In this document: positions 49,212 to 60,383 of the stretch, in pieces
Layout of the letters: every line of letters begins with the position of its first letter
How positions within the stretch are numbered: the stretch's first letter is position 1
Source of the DNA: Amphirosellinia nigrospora
Lineage: Eukaryota > Ascomycota > Sordariomycetes > Xylariales > Xylariaceae
NCBI GenBank assembly: GCA_004123355.1
Contig: SCHM01000001.1
Coordinates: 11,232,193 to 11,296,192, forward strand
Reading direction: 5' to 3'
Length of the DNA: 64,000 bases
Notes under the pieces: generated by a model
Told to the model about the DNA's origin: nothing
Database searches by the model: none
The model's input: only the letters and a program-made list of their open reading frames with translations
Position numbers and translations under genes: made by a program

Positions 49212-52088
49212 ATGGCCGAGGCAGCTGGCCTTGCTCTGGGAGCTCTCGCCTTGATAAGTCTTGTAACAGACTGTATTGATTTATTCTCTTATATTTCGGC
49301 AAGCCGTTCTTTAGGCCATGATTATGAAATACTCAATACCAAGCTTGATATCGAGAAAACATTATTTCTCCAGTGGATCCAACGTACCAATCTGTTAAAT
49401 TGCAGTTATGATCAACGCCTCGATGACACTGAAACGAGGGTAGCGGTCGACAAGGCTCTCGGAAGCATTCGACTGCTGCTCACAGAGAGTCAGATGCTCC
49501 GAGATCGCTATGGTCTTGAGGAGGACCTTAACCCTGAGGATGGGAGCGAGCATGCCGCATTAAGCAGCCCTCGAATGAACCAATTTCTTGAAGGATGTCG
49601 AGCTCTCGACTTGCGTGTCAAGCAAAGGCAAATCAACGTGTCGAAGATGGGTAGAATACGCTGGGCTGTAGTCGACAAAGACAAATTTGATAGACTGATT
49701 GGAGAGCTATCGTACTTCATCACGAAACTTCACGATATCGTACCACCAGCGTCCAATACGATGAGTGTCATGGCACGAGAGGATCTACGATATCTATCCT
49801 CTCTAAGAAAACTTCGTCTAGTTTTCCATGCCTCCGCAGGACAAGAAAAGACAATGGCTTTAGAAGCCCGACAGCTCTTACGATCTAGTTGTGAAAAGCA
49901 AATCTTGCATAAGATATGGTTTCGAACCATGGACGACCGCCGGGACGCAGTAAAGCTTCCACATTCCCGAACGATGGAATGGGCTCTTGATATCTCGGAC
50001 GAGCAAACCAAATGGGCAAATATCCCACAGTGGCTTCGATCCAAGCCACGGCCCGGAATCTATTGGCTCTCAGGTAAAGCAGGGAGTGGGAAGTCAACAC
50101 TCATGAAATACCTCTGCACTGACTCACGGGTAAAAGAACACCTGCGGACATGGGCAGGAGAGCATGATCTGCTTGTTGAGGCCTTCTTCTTCTGGAATCT
50201 TGGCACGCCTGAGCAAAAATCGCACTGCGGACTTTGGCGCGCGTTGCTATTCAAGATCCTTGATCACGACCACACACTAATTCCTCAGCTACTCCCGAAT
50301 ATGTGGCGAGAAACCTACTATGTCAACAATGAGAAGCTAGATCTGCCTACCCCCGCCGAAATCGAATTCGCCTTCAAGAAGTTGGTTGGTCTAAAAAATT
50401 ATGCCGTTCGATTTTGCTTTTTCATTGATGGTCTTGATGAATACTCAGGCAATTATAACGAGGCTATCGCGTTTATTGACCGGCTGGCTAAATTGCCTAA
50501 CTTCAAATTCCTCATTTCGAGCAGACCTATCCCGCCGTGCGTGCAAGCATATAGTACAATGCCGAAGATGAACCTTCAGGACTTTACCAAATCGGATATG
50601 GAGATATATGTCAACGACATAGTGAAACAGCATCCATACGCCAAGGTCATCATGGATATCGATACTTGTAGAGCAACAGCCATTTTAGACGACCTTGTTG
50701 ACAAGTCTTCAGGAGTCTTCCTTTGGGTTGTATTAGCCTGCCAATCGGTACTTGACGGCTTTGGCAATTTTGATCGAATTGAAGACCTCGAGCGACGGGT
50801 GAACGAGCTCCCGCCAGAATTGGGCCTACTCTTTCAACATATGCTAATGCGAATCGAGTCACGCTATCGAGAACAAGCAGCGCACCTTCTCTGGTTGCTT
50901 TACCAGCGTCATTCGACACAAGGAACTAACCCGCCCTCGACGATCGGCGTCGCCTCCATAGATGAGTTCATCGCCGCAGGTGGCCGTACCGACTCGGTGC
51001 TAGATCTCTCTTATCAAAAACGCACCAGATGTCTTCTTCTCGAAGGTCGTATCCGAAGCCGATGCTGCGGGTTATTAGAAATTGTAGAGAAGCATGTAGA
51101 ACATGGGGACCTCTGCTTCTGTGATGTTGAGTTTGATAATAGTTGCCATCGTTATCTTCATGATGGTTTGGTGGACTCGTCAGTTTCATACATACACCGA
51201 AGCGTGTTTGAATTCCTTCAAATGCCTGAAGTTCAGAACCTGGACTATTTGCATTTTCAAAAGCCGGGATATCCACGACCCGCCATCTTACTGTCGAACA
51301 TGTCACTTCAACTTCTGAGGTTAAGCGTAGAAGAATCCCGTTACAGACAAGCAGATTCATACCTCCGAGATGCCTTATTATATCTGGGGGAGCTGGACGC
51401 GTCGGAGGCATTCTTTGAGGCACTTCCATTGCTGCGAGGATTAGAAGAGCTGGTGCAAGAAAGCAGCCGCGGTGCTGGCGGATCCGTTATAGAGCAGGTC
51501 ACGGACATCCTCGACCCTAATCTACCTGACATGAGCTGTCCCGCCATTCTAGTTCTCGCCATTGAGAGAGGTCTGGTCGCAGTCGTCCAGATGCTTGAGA
51601 AGGATAGCAAGGCTCGTTCAAGTAGTGTCAACCTTCTTGAACATCCTTCGTTGCTCCACCATGCCATTAACAGACCCTGTTGGCGATGGACGACCCAGCT
51701 AGAACCATCACCCGCGATGGTAAGCTATCTCCTCGCTTCGGGCTGCGACTCGCGTCCACGGATTGAGGGATGTACGCCGTGGGCTTGGTGGGTTGAAGCG
51801 ATCAAATCGCAAAAGGTATATGGGTTGCAGAGCCCCGAAATCCACGACGCCACAAGATGCTTCATAGAGGCAGATGCGGAGGTCGAATTAGCGCTACTTT
51901 ATGAGACAGAAACCACAATGGAGAGCTTTGCTCAGTGGGTTCACAGTGAACTCATAAACCCATCATCCAACAAGGTTACCCTCGCGTCCAGTGCGAAGAT
52001 CTTTCAATTGATCGAGGACCTGGGTTATCATGCGGGCACCCTTGGAAGCCTAGAAAAAGTTTATGGGCATCCATCAGTTCTGCCCTAA
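49212..52088 (+). CDS. HeLo-NACHT NLR-like (STAND) protein, intact (958 aa)
   Basis: An intact single-exon gene. The N-terminal ~200 residues are a HeLo domain: MAEAAGLALGALALISLVTD, then LNTKLDIEKTLFLQWIQRTN, as in HET-S and related cell-death proteins, where the first helix can insert in membranes. A NACHT ATPase follows: Walker A GKAGSGKST (about residue 288), Walker B CFFIDGLDEY (about 402-411) and sensor FLISSRP (about 433-439). The HeLo-NACHT spacer has ILHKIWFRTMDDRRDAVK, a typical lead-in. After the NACHT come the helical winged-helix-like region (SSGVFLWVVLACQSVLDG) and DUF7791-type segment (YRERASRLL-like, here YREQAAHLLWLLYQ). The C-terminus lacks WD40, TPR or clear ankyrin arrays. 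Such proteins act as cytosolic receptors in vegetative incompatibility or defence. The frame starts at the ATG rather than the GTG 18 nt upstream. Confidence 0.9.
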   Translation: MAEAAGLALGALALISLVTDCIDLFSYISASRSLGHDYEILNTKLDIEKTLFLQWIQRTNLLNCSYDQRLDDTETRVAVDKALGSIRLLLTESQMLRDRYGLEEDLNPEDGSEHAALSSPRMNQFLEGCRALDLRVKQRQINVSKMGRIRWAVVDKDKFDRLIGELSYFITKLHDIVPPASNTMSVMAREDLRYLSSLRKLRLVFHASAGQEKTMALEARQLLRSSCEKQILHKIWFRTMDDRRDAVKLPHSRTMEWALDISDEQTKWANIPQWLRSKPRPGIYWLSGKAGSGKSTLMKYLCTDSRVKEHLRTWAGEHDLLVEAFFFWNLGTPEQKSHCGLWRALLFKILDHDHTLIPQLLPNMWRETYYVNNEKLDLPTPAEIEFAFKKLVGLKNYAVRFCFFIDGLDEYSGNYNEAIAFIDRLAKLPNFKFLISSRPIPPCVQAYSTMPKMNLQDFTKSDMEIYVNDIVKQHPYAKVIMDIDTCRATAILDDLVDKSSGVFLWVVLACQSVLDGFGNFDRIEDLERRVNELPPELGLLFQHMLMRIESRYREQAAHLLWLLYQRHSTQGTNPPSTIGVASIDEFIAAGGRTDSVLDLSYQKRTRCLLLEGRIRSRCCGLLEIVEKHVEHGDLCFCDVEFDNSCHRYLHDGLVDSSVSYIHRSVFEFLQMPEVQNLDYLHFQKPGYPRPAILLSNMSLQLLRLSVEESRYRQADSYLRDALLYLGELDASEAFFEALPLLRGLEELVQESSRGAGGSVIEQVTDILDPNLPDMSCPAILVLAIERGLVAVVQMLEKDSKARSSSVNLLEHPSLLHHAINRPCWRWTTQLEPSPAMVSYLLASGCDSRPRIEGCTPWAWWVEAIKSQKVYGLQSPEIHDATRCFIEADAEVELALLYETETTMESFAQWVHSELINPSSNKVTLASSAKIFQLIEDLGYHAGTLGSLEKVYGHPSVLP

Positions 52089-52537
52089 GCCGGGCTTTAA
52101 ACCCATGGGCTCTTTTAAATTGGGGTGGCTCATGGACATCTAAGTAAGCAGATTTAATTTTATTTAACAGAAAACTTCGCGCTGAATGGGGAATATTTGT
52201 AGGAGAGTAAGAAAACGAAAAGGAGCACTGTACACCCTGGACTAGCTATAGCCTATAGCGGCTTGTCCCGCGACCACGTTCGTGACACAGTGTATATACT
52301 ACTGTACTTTAATTTCCTGACGAAATCAGCTAGTTAGCTATCCACAATACTTGCCTAGAGCCCCTGTCGATCGAAGAAGCGTGACGATCAGCAACAACAA
52401 TGTAGCTACTCAAACCTTGCCATGCTCCCAAGGGTAATCCATAACAGTACCTACTCATCGACGTGGCACCCCGCGCCCGTCTGGTTGCGACACACGCATC
52501 ATCCTGCTGGAAACGCCAGAACGTGGTACCAGACCCA
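52089..52537. other. Intergenic, promoter of the GH89 gene
   Basis: About 450 bp. No gene or repeat was recognised. Confidence 0.5.
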
Positions 52538-54965
52538 ATGCGCGTCTTCAATCTCATCGCCTGGGCCTTCACGGCTGGTGCCGCTGCTCTCCGTACCACG
52601 GAATCAACCACCGGCGTTGAATCTTTGGTACGGCGCCGCCTACCCCAGCATGCTGCATCTTTCCGGTTCGAGATCGTTGACGGACTGGGGGCCAACGGGA
52701 CGCGCACGGAGATCGATACTGAGCGTGTGAATGACAGCTTTGTTGTCACGAGCACGGGCGACGGCAAGATCCTCGTACAGGGGAATACGGTTGGCGGGCT
52801 TTTTGCTGGGTGAGTATAGACTCTGCTTCATCGGCCTTAATTTTCGCCCAACTAAAGCGCATTATCTAGTCTTCATACCTACTTGTCGAGCGAAGCTCAC
52901 GTCGACATCTGGTGGTTTATCGGAAGCCAATTGTATGAGGCGCCCAAGCACCTCCCTGTTCTCTCTAGACCATTGAATGGCTCAAGTATTGTGCCTTACC
53001 GGTACTATCTAAACACTGGTGAGTATTCATTACAGCGTTAAAACTGGCCAACTTTTATTGACCGGCTTTGAAGTGACAACCTCTTATACCTCTGCGTTCT
53101 GGGGATGGAGTGAATGGGAGGAGCACCTCGACTGGATGGCCCTTCGCGGGATCAATACTGCTCTGGCGTGGATTGGGTTTGAGAAGATCTACATCGAGGT
53201 TTTCCGCGAAATGGGCTTCTCTGATGCTGACCTTGACGATTTTGTGAGCGGACCCGCCTTCTTGGCCTGGAATCATTTCGGTAACATCCAGGGTTCCTGG
53301 GGTGGCTCGACGCAAGAATCATGGATAGAGGACCAATTCACTCTGCAATTAAAAATCGTGGAACGCATGGTCGAGCTCGGTATCAAACCCATTCTTCCAG
53401 CCTTCCCCGGCTATACTCCGAGATCGATTACTCGAGTTTTCCCTTCGGCCAATGTGTCGAACGGTTCTAATTGGGAAGGCTTCCCGACTAGCTACACTAA
53501 CGACACGTTCCTGGACCCATTTGACCCATTATTTGAAGAGCTCCAGGTTCGTTTCGTTTCGAAACAAAAGTCGTACTACGGCAATATCACGAATTTCTGG
53601 ACCCTTGACCAGTTCAACGAGAATAACCCTGCCTCTGGTGATCTCGATTATCTTGAGAGCGTGAGCAAGAACACCTGGAACTCGCTCAAGGCGGCTGACC
53701 CAGACGCAATATGGATTATGCAGGGCTGGCTGTTCTCATCCAACTCGGCCTTTTGGACGAATGATCGCATCAAGTCGTTTCTAGGTGGTGTGACGGTTGA
53801 TTCTGATATGCTAATATTGGACCTGTTCTCTGAATCCCAACCGCAGTGGCAGAGAACCAACTCGTTTTACGGAAAGCCCTGGATCTGGTGTCAACTCCAC
53901 GACTATGGCGGGAATTACGGACTTTACGGACAAATTATGAATGTGACTGTGAACTCCATCGAGGCCCTTGGCTCTAGTAATAATCTAGTAGGCTTCGGGC
54001 TTACCCCGGAAGGCCTCGAAGGCAACGAGATTATGTATGATCTCCTACTTGACCAAGCTTGGAGCAAGACTCCCATCGATACAGAGAGTTATTTCTATGA
54101 TTGGGTGGCAGCCCGCTACGGCGCAGGCGGTGTTCGCCTTCCGAAGGGTGTGTACGAAGCGTGGGAAACTCTAAGGCCGACGGTCTTCAACAATACCAAC
54201 CTCGTTGCCAGTGCTGTTCCCAAGTCCATTTTCGAACTCGTCCCAAGCACAACGAATTTGGTGAACCGGACAGGCCACCATCCAACGATGCTTAACTACG
54301 ACCCCGCGGTCGTGGTTGCGGGCTGGAACCTTCTTTGGCAGGCGGGCATAGACAAGCCTGCACTATTCTCCAACCCAGCCTACCAATATGATCTTGTAGA
54401 CTGGACACGCCAGGTCCTAGGCAACGAATTTATTCCCCTATATGAGGAATTAATCACAATATATACGGCGGCGGGGAATAGCTCGTCACGTAAGGCAGCC
54501 CTCAAGTCTCAAGGCAAGAAGATAACGCAACTTCTCTTGACCTTAGATGCAGTCCTGGCGACCAACAAAAACTTTCGATTATCTACGTGGATCGAGGCCG
54601 CTCGCGCGACCGCTAACAGATCTGATCCAAGTCACCCGGCGGTTGCGAACTTTCTCGAGTATCAAGCTCGTAACCAGGTGACTCTATGGGGGCCGACAGG
54701 GCAGATTTCCGATTACTCGTCTCGGTCTTGGAGCGGCCTAGTCGCTACCTACTACCTACCGAGGTGGCAGAAGTTTATAGATTACCTGATAGCGACACCG
54801 TCGAGCGACTACGACCAAAAGGCGTTCGCCGCTGAGCTACTACAATGGGAACTATCGTGGGTTAATCGAACAACGACGGGCAAGGAGGTGTCGGGTGCGA
54901 CAGCGGATTTACGGACCCTCCTCGCCACGATTTCTGAGACCTGGGGTTCAGTCTTTAGAGTATAG
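52538..54965 (+). CDS. GH89 alpha-N-acetylglucosaminidase (770 aa)
   Basis: Three exons (52538-52809, 52870-53018, 53074-54965) join in frame through canonical 60- and 55-nt introns to give 770 residues. The N-terminus is a signal peptide (MRVFNLIAWAFTAGAAALR). The beta-rich small domain comes first, then the (beta/alpha)8 barrel: TTSYTSAFWGWSEWEEHLDW, MALRGINTALAWIGFE, WNHFGNIQGSWGG. The two catalytic Glu regions of the NAGLU family are present: FNEN (Glu 323) and LTPEGLEGNEIMYDL (Glu 453 and Glu 459, one of which is the second catalytic residue). IWIMQGWLF and several N-glycosylation sites support a secretory or vacuolar enzyme. It removes terminal alpha-GlcNAc from glycans. No frame errors are needed. 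Confidence 0.92.
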
Positions 54966-55522
54966 ACGAGTAGATTTTGTATATATCATAGATAATAGAG
55001 CTTTAGCTTGGACATCGATATAAGTACCGTCAAACGAGTATTTTACCCACTTATGGACTGTACTGTACATCATGGATCGGCCAGTGCCCCACTTGGAAAA
55101 TCTTAGGTGCTACTGTAGACGCTAAATGTACGATCGCGTTAGCCTGAAAGGGCACTAACCGGCGTCATCAAAGACGGGCTGGTGAACCATGCAGTTGTGC
55201 TACAAGCGTTCCTGACTTCATGGGTAGAAGCAGAAGCTCAATCCCTGGCCCGTGACGTCAGATTGATGAGCTCGTCGAGCCTTTGTGATGACATGGGAAT
55301 GGGAATTGTGTGTTTTGCATAGGTATTTATATCAAAGGACTGTCGTTTCATCATGCCATTCTTAATTACATTCAAACCATTCTCGTCTATCGTAATTGCC
55401 CAATTAGTTACGCATCCAATCAACAACCAACTGCCTTCAATTAGATCAAACCCAATTCCTATCATTACCCAGTTGCCATACATCAACTAGCACCCCGAAC
55501 GTGCACACTGAACCTAAACACG
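54966..55522. other. Intergenic
   Basis: 3' region of the GH89 gene and promoter of the next gene. The minus-strand 82-codon frame (55238-55486) lies in the probable leader and has no domain. Confidence 0.45.
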
Positions 55523-56792
55523 ATGCCTACAACAAGAGCAGCCGAAAAGAACGCCGCCTCTAAAGGTGGCGACGGAAAAGGTGAAGGCGAAGGTGCTGGC
55601 ACCAAACACGAAATCCAAGATAAGACGTCCCCAGACTCCAAACGTCCGAAGAAGGACGACAACAAAACCCAGAAGACCATTGAAGATACCATGCCAAGGT
55701 TTGTTAATATCTATCTAGCTTGCTAGAGACGTACATTTAAGCTGATAAGTGCAGTCCTACTGAGGCATATGGTAACGGCTATGCATCTCACGAGTCAAAG
55801 GAGAAGCCAAAGGCTAGCAAAAACGGAGAGCAGAAAAGCCAGGGTCAAGACCAACAAACAGGCACGGCTGAGGAACCTGGTGCACGTGAGGGAGAGGTAC
55901 CATCCAATATCCTCGAAAAGGGAATTATATACTTCTTCTTTCGCGGTCGCGTCGAAATCGACGAACCCAGCAGCGTCGACGAGATTCAACGAAGCTACAT
56001 GATCCTTCGTCCCCTCGATAAAGATTCTAAACTTGGAGAGGGCACTATCAAGGATGCTGGTAATACCCGACTCATCGCGGTGCCGAAGAAGGTATTTCCG
56101 CGCAGCGGCCGAGAACGATGGATCGCTTTCGTCGAGAAGACCGATGCCTCCTTGAAAACACTCAAAGATGAGTTTCTTTCATCTTCTGAGTACGAAACTA
56201 AGACGGTGGGCACTCGCCATACACCCGCCGCCCAACCTGCTGCCGAGGGTATTTATGCCATTACCACGACAGGGAGAGAAAGCCATCTAGCCTATATGAT
56301 CACGCTACCGTCCAAACTAGGCGAAGTTCAGACCGAGTTAGGTTTGCGCGAGAAAGGGAGCTTTATCATCAGCACCAGGAACCCAGAGTACGATGCCCCT
56401 CGAGGCACAGCGCTTCCCAAGGGCCCTGATTATCCCAAAAAGTGAGTAATAAACGTATCCAATTCATTTCTAGTAGAGTATGCTAAATTCTTGCAATGCA
56501 GAGTCCAAGACGAGTTTCGATCACGCCGATGGGCGCCGACGGAACCACACCACCTCGACCACGTCAACACGCAGTTCTTGCTGATCGGCGAGTCAAGTGG
56601 CATCGAAAAGGCCACCGAGCCTCAAAAAGAGGACGAGGACGAAGGCAAAGCAAATCCCAAGGAAGAATTGGAGAAATTGGAAGATGAAGATACGCACAGG
56701 ATGGAGACGTTGAGGATGATGATTCTGCGGCTATCTTCGCTGACTTGGGTGCCCTCACAAAGGACTACCCGAAATTAGAAACGACGTTTTGA
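55523..56792 (+). CDS. Conserved fungal protein of unknown function
   Basis: Three exons (55523-55698, 55755-56441, 56502-56792). The N-terminus is Lys/Glu/Gly-rich and disordered (about 130 residues). A conserved core follows: NILEKGIIYFFFRGRVEID, SYMILRPLDKDSKLGEG, RLIAVPKKVFPRSGRERW, YETKTVGTRHTPAAQPAAEG, YAITTTGRESHLAYMITLPS, and after intron 2 VQDEFRSRRWAP with NTQFLLIGESSG. The C-terminus is acidic. I have the impression that orthologues are auto-annotated as 'BTB domain transcription factor', but I see no BTB fold. One single-base shift near 56695 hides the last residues (DGDVEDDDSAAIFADLG...), so the stop is at 56790-56792. It converges with the PAF-AH-like gene across 453 bp. Function is unknown. 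Confidence 0.75.
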
Positions 56793-57245
56793 CGAGATGA
56801 TCGAGACTATGTAAAAGTATCCCTATCCTGAAGGCGTTCGGCTTCTCTCTCTTTGGCGGTCTGGTTTGATGTACTATATCGAGAACTCTTAGTTAAATGA
56901 ACAACCACTAGACAACCTCAGACGTGGCATTCACATGTCCGCCAGTACCTCAAGCAGCGTGAGAGTAGATGCCAGAATTGTTATTTACAAGTACGAAGTC
57001 CATTAAAGTTAGTTTAGGCCTAACTATTCATATTAAATTAGTGTTAATAATCGCTTCGCAGAGCAGGTCGAAAAATAACTATTTGATGCCTCTTTCTAAC
57101 TCACGCTCGCACAATTTTTCCACACGGGCATGTTGAATGCGCCTCCAAATCCAATCCAAGGGTCAATCTCACAGTGAGTTTACATTCCAATCAGATTGTC
57201 AACTTTATGATATGACGCGCGGAGTGAAGTATGCCACAGCCGACC
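56793..57245. other. Convergent intergenic region
   Basis: Holds the 3' ends of two convergent genes. Nothing else was recognised. Confidence 0.5.
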
Positions 57246-58407
57246 TTACTTCACCTCGATGACCTCCGGCCACTGCTCGAGCCCTTTACCATCCAACAAC
57301 TTGCCCTCCTTCCCCTTCAGGAACCGGTCGAACAGAGCGCCCAAGAACGCCGTCTCGATCGCAAGTATCCTGGTTCCCTTTATGCTACCAAGGCCCTGCG
57401 TATTGACCAAGGCCCCGCTCGGCAGGAGATCCCGGGCGATGGGGAGGTCGGTGAAGGCGCCGTGCTGCGTTCCGTTGACGTTGAACTCGCGCTTGAATCC
57501 TCGCAGGTTCTTCCACGCCTCGGCCCAGGTATCGTCGTTGTCCTTCGTGTGGTTCTGGTCGCCTTGCTTGGCGCCGAAAACAGGAACGGCGAGTCCGTCC
57601 CCTTCTGGACGACGTCGCCGTAGACGGAGCCGTCGAGGTTCGCCCCCACGCGGAAGCGCGCGTCGTCTCTGAGCAGCTGGAGCGACGTCGCGCCGCCGAA
57701 AGAATGCCCGAAGACGCCCACCCTGCTCGTCGTGAGCTTGGTCTTGGGACAGTCGTGGGAGTTCGTCTGGTACGATAGCGAAGCCGGCTGCTCTAGACCG
57801 GGATGCGAGAGGTGACTGAGGAGTTTGCTAGTGAGGTTAGGACGAACCGCATATCCTTGACGCGCACGTCGAGATACTGTTCGAGCGTCGCGTTGGCCTC
57901 GTTGGGAGAGTCGCTCGAGGACACGGCCCGCCCGTCGGGGTACTCTACGATGAAGCTCTCATAGGGGTGGTCGACGGTGACCACGTTCCAGCCGTAGCTC
58001 GCGAGTTCCTCTGCCATGTCGGAGTGGAAGAGGCGGGGGTTGCCGAGGCCGGGGCTGAAGAGGATCAAAGGCAGATCGGGTCGAGAGAGGGGGCTTCCCG
58101 CACAGGAACGAGTGGTGAGAGTCTCTGCGACTCCGGTCGCGTTGAGCAAAGTGTCGATCGTAGCTGCGGTCACCGGGGGAAACTGAGGTGCCAGCGTGCA
58201 ATTCTTCGTGTGTTTCGACGTAGGGTAGAATAGAGAGATGACGAGATCTCGTGGCTGCGGAGTTGGCGCGAACGGATCCTGTCTGGAAGAATCGACAAGC
58301 TCGAGGACTGTGGTGCCGACTTTGTGCGGGCCGGTGAGCGCGGGAACGAGGAGTGCTGCTCTGGTCCCCAGCGCAAGGCCGAGCGAAATCAGGACTGATT
58401 GAAGCAT
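57246..58407 (-). CDS. Secreted PAF-acetylhydrolase-like esterase (alpha/beta hydrolase)
   Basis: About 385 residues. A signal peptide (MLQSVLISLGLALGTRA) starts the protein. DLPLILFSPGLGNPRLFHSD forms the oxyanion region and EELASYGWNVVTVDHPYES the next strand. The nucleophile elbow is GVFGHSFGGAT (Ser near residue 235), with NLDGSVYG after it and the catalytic His probably in NGTQHGAFTDLP. The C-terminus FLGALFDRFLKGKEGKLLDG completes the fold, and the stop is TAA at 57246-57248. This fits the PAF-AH isoform II family (1-alkyl-2-acetylglycerophosphocholine esterase), which hydrolyses short-chain esters of phospholipids; the real substrate in fungi is unknown. Two single-base shifts lie in homopolymers: a missing G near 57794 and a missing T near 57582 (FLFFGAKQGD). 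No intron is needed. Confidence 0.82.
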
Positions 58408-59920
58408 TCTGAGGTACGGTGCCGGGACGGTTGAAGATAAATCTCCTAGTTATGTGTTTTCGAGTAAGTTGATGAAGCAGCTAGTTAGCATTATCTATAT
58501 GATCATGGCCGGTGGTCCTTTTATAACCCAAGATCTGCTCGCGGATGCCCCGTCCTACTGCCTCGAGACTGCAACAACGCATAGCGACGTCGAGTCTGTG
58601 TGAGAGAGCTCAACGCGTGTACTGAGGCTCGGGACGGCGGAGCTGATGCAACTCTCGTCCTGACAACGGGCGCAACTGGACGCAGTTACGGGGACGACCG
58701 CTAAGCATGTGGTGCGGCGACGTTGATTTCGTCATTTCTTCCATTCAGCTCAACTCCGCCACCGCCATACAACCCACCGGCTTCCACTCGTACAGCGCAT
58801 CTTGGGACCGGATCTGGTTTATCGGATGTCATCGGATTACAAATTGCTACATGCCCTTTTTTTTTTGTTGGGGCATGCTGATTTGGCTGTCGCGCGGCCG
58901 TGTAGCTGAGTCCAGGCAGCAACTTAAATGTTGCACTTGTGCCCTTCCCGGGGTGTAAGTAAACAATGATTCAGTGTGACGACGACGAGAGGTTGCATTA
59001 GGGTGAAATAACTAGCTCCCGTCTGCTAACTAAAGATGCGCTGGTAAAAAAAAACTTGTAACTACATACTCATACAAATCTCGATGGCGCATCTCACTTA
59101 ACTAATGACGAATGGCCGACGAAGATGTTGCCTAGGAGCACCAGTTAGTTCAATTCAAATTCGGGGTGATAGCTCTGATGCCGTTTCCCCCCATTTCTCT
59201 TCGCCGTCTGGGCATTGGTGTGGGAGTACAGCTACTCCAGATTCAAAAAAATTAGCTCAGGTACTCGCCCTATATTCTACGAATCAAGGGTATGCTTCGC
59301 ATCAGCTCTGGTTACATGCAGAGTTAGGTTGAAATCCTCCGGTTAAACTCTGGGTTTTGTAGAGCGCCCACTGTTTGACGTCTAGAAGTGAAGACTACTC
59401 AATTAGGATGCCAAGACACCCCAACCGCGAATCATAGCATGGATGACTTCTCGCTGAGCGAACTAACCATTTGGAATCGGTGAGAGTGGTAAGATGAGAA
59501 CATCAAGCGCATCCAAAATTGAATGCCTAACCCATACTCCGGTTTTTGGCACGTATGACCTCCGTTCTCAAGAACTAAGATAGAATGTATTAATAATAGG
59601 TAAGAAATATTAATGTTCTGGGTACTATTCATACGATAGTATAGTAAGAAACCAAGACCCGACATTATAAATACAGACTGTTTAATTGTCCCATTTGATA
59701 CACAATGGTACCCTCGAAAGGTCCTGCCTCAGGGAGAATTTGATGGATAAAAAGCGAAATGTTTGGGACTAGCTATTGAGCCATGGCATCTCCTCATCCG
59801 AGCCCAGATTCCCATCGCGACAATACAAGATGGGTAGCTGCAATAATCCAGATCCCAGAAATCTCTACGACGTTATATATTATTCAAGGTCTATGCCGAA
59901 ATATATATCCTAGATTGTAG
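58408..59920. other. Intergenic, no gene seen
   Basis: The first 100 bases are the leader of the esterase gene. A T10 run lies at 58857 and an A-run near 59046. A TTAGCTCAGG word at 59254 recalls a tRNA D-arm but no tRNA fold can be built. No gene is supported. Confidence 0.45.
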
Positions 59921-60041
59921 TTGCCAGGAACGGGGATCCAGACACCATATAGTCACGTAGAGCCCACGGAGATGGCTTACTTGCTCCCCGTGCAACAACA
60001 GATGTATACACCCTGTAGGTACCCCTATGAGGTCCCTGACC
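59921..60041. repeat. Decayed terminal arm of the 9.0-kb foldback element
   Basis: It starts TTGCCAGGAACGGGGATCC and aligns with the left arm at 9022-9205: shared words include TATAGTCACGTAGAGCCCACGG (one mismatch with the 9.1-kb arm) and CCGTGCAAC, then a GATGTATACACC-like block. The tandem 14-bp units and part of the arm are missing. Only one arm is present, so this is a truncated or partly deleted copy. Confidence 0.75.
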
Positions 60042-60061
60042 GTAATGATATTTTCAACGTG

Positions 60062-60360
60062 GTTTATCATACAGTGAATTGGCCCAGGGGGCCTGGGTCC
60101 ACGAGAAAGGAGGTAATCTGGGAATTACTCATCCAATTCGAGTCTCAGTCACGTAGAAATAAGGGGAATCAGTTGATCGGAGGGAACGCAATATATTAAT
60201 AAAAATCCCAAAATCTAAAAGCTCCGCGGTGTGTGTGTTGCTAAGTACAAAGGTAAGATACTGGTATTTTACGTGACCAATCCCCTTGTTAATTTGCCCC
60301 TACACCTCACACGCCCTACTTCAACAGAAATTCATCAAATTTTGACTTTAGTCCTTTGCG
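60062..60360. repeat. Dispersed repeat, copy 2
   Basis: Aligns in the same orientation with 25268-25560 (see that entry for shared blocks). Here it directly follows the foldback-arm relic, which the 25-kb copy does not show. Confidence 0.7.
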
Positions 60361-60383
60361 TTCTGTTCGCTATGTCTCACTTC

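Noticed and set aside
55238-55486. 82-codon minus-strand frame
   Set aside because: Lies antisense in the probable leader of the 55523 gene, with no domain and no codon signal.
59250-59345. TTAGCTCAGG followed by GGTTGAAATCC, tRNA-like words
   Set aside because: No D-stem partner, no anticodon arm at the right spacing, and no closing acceptor stem.
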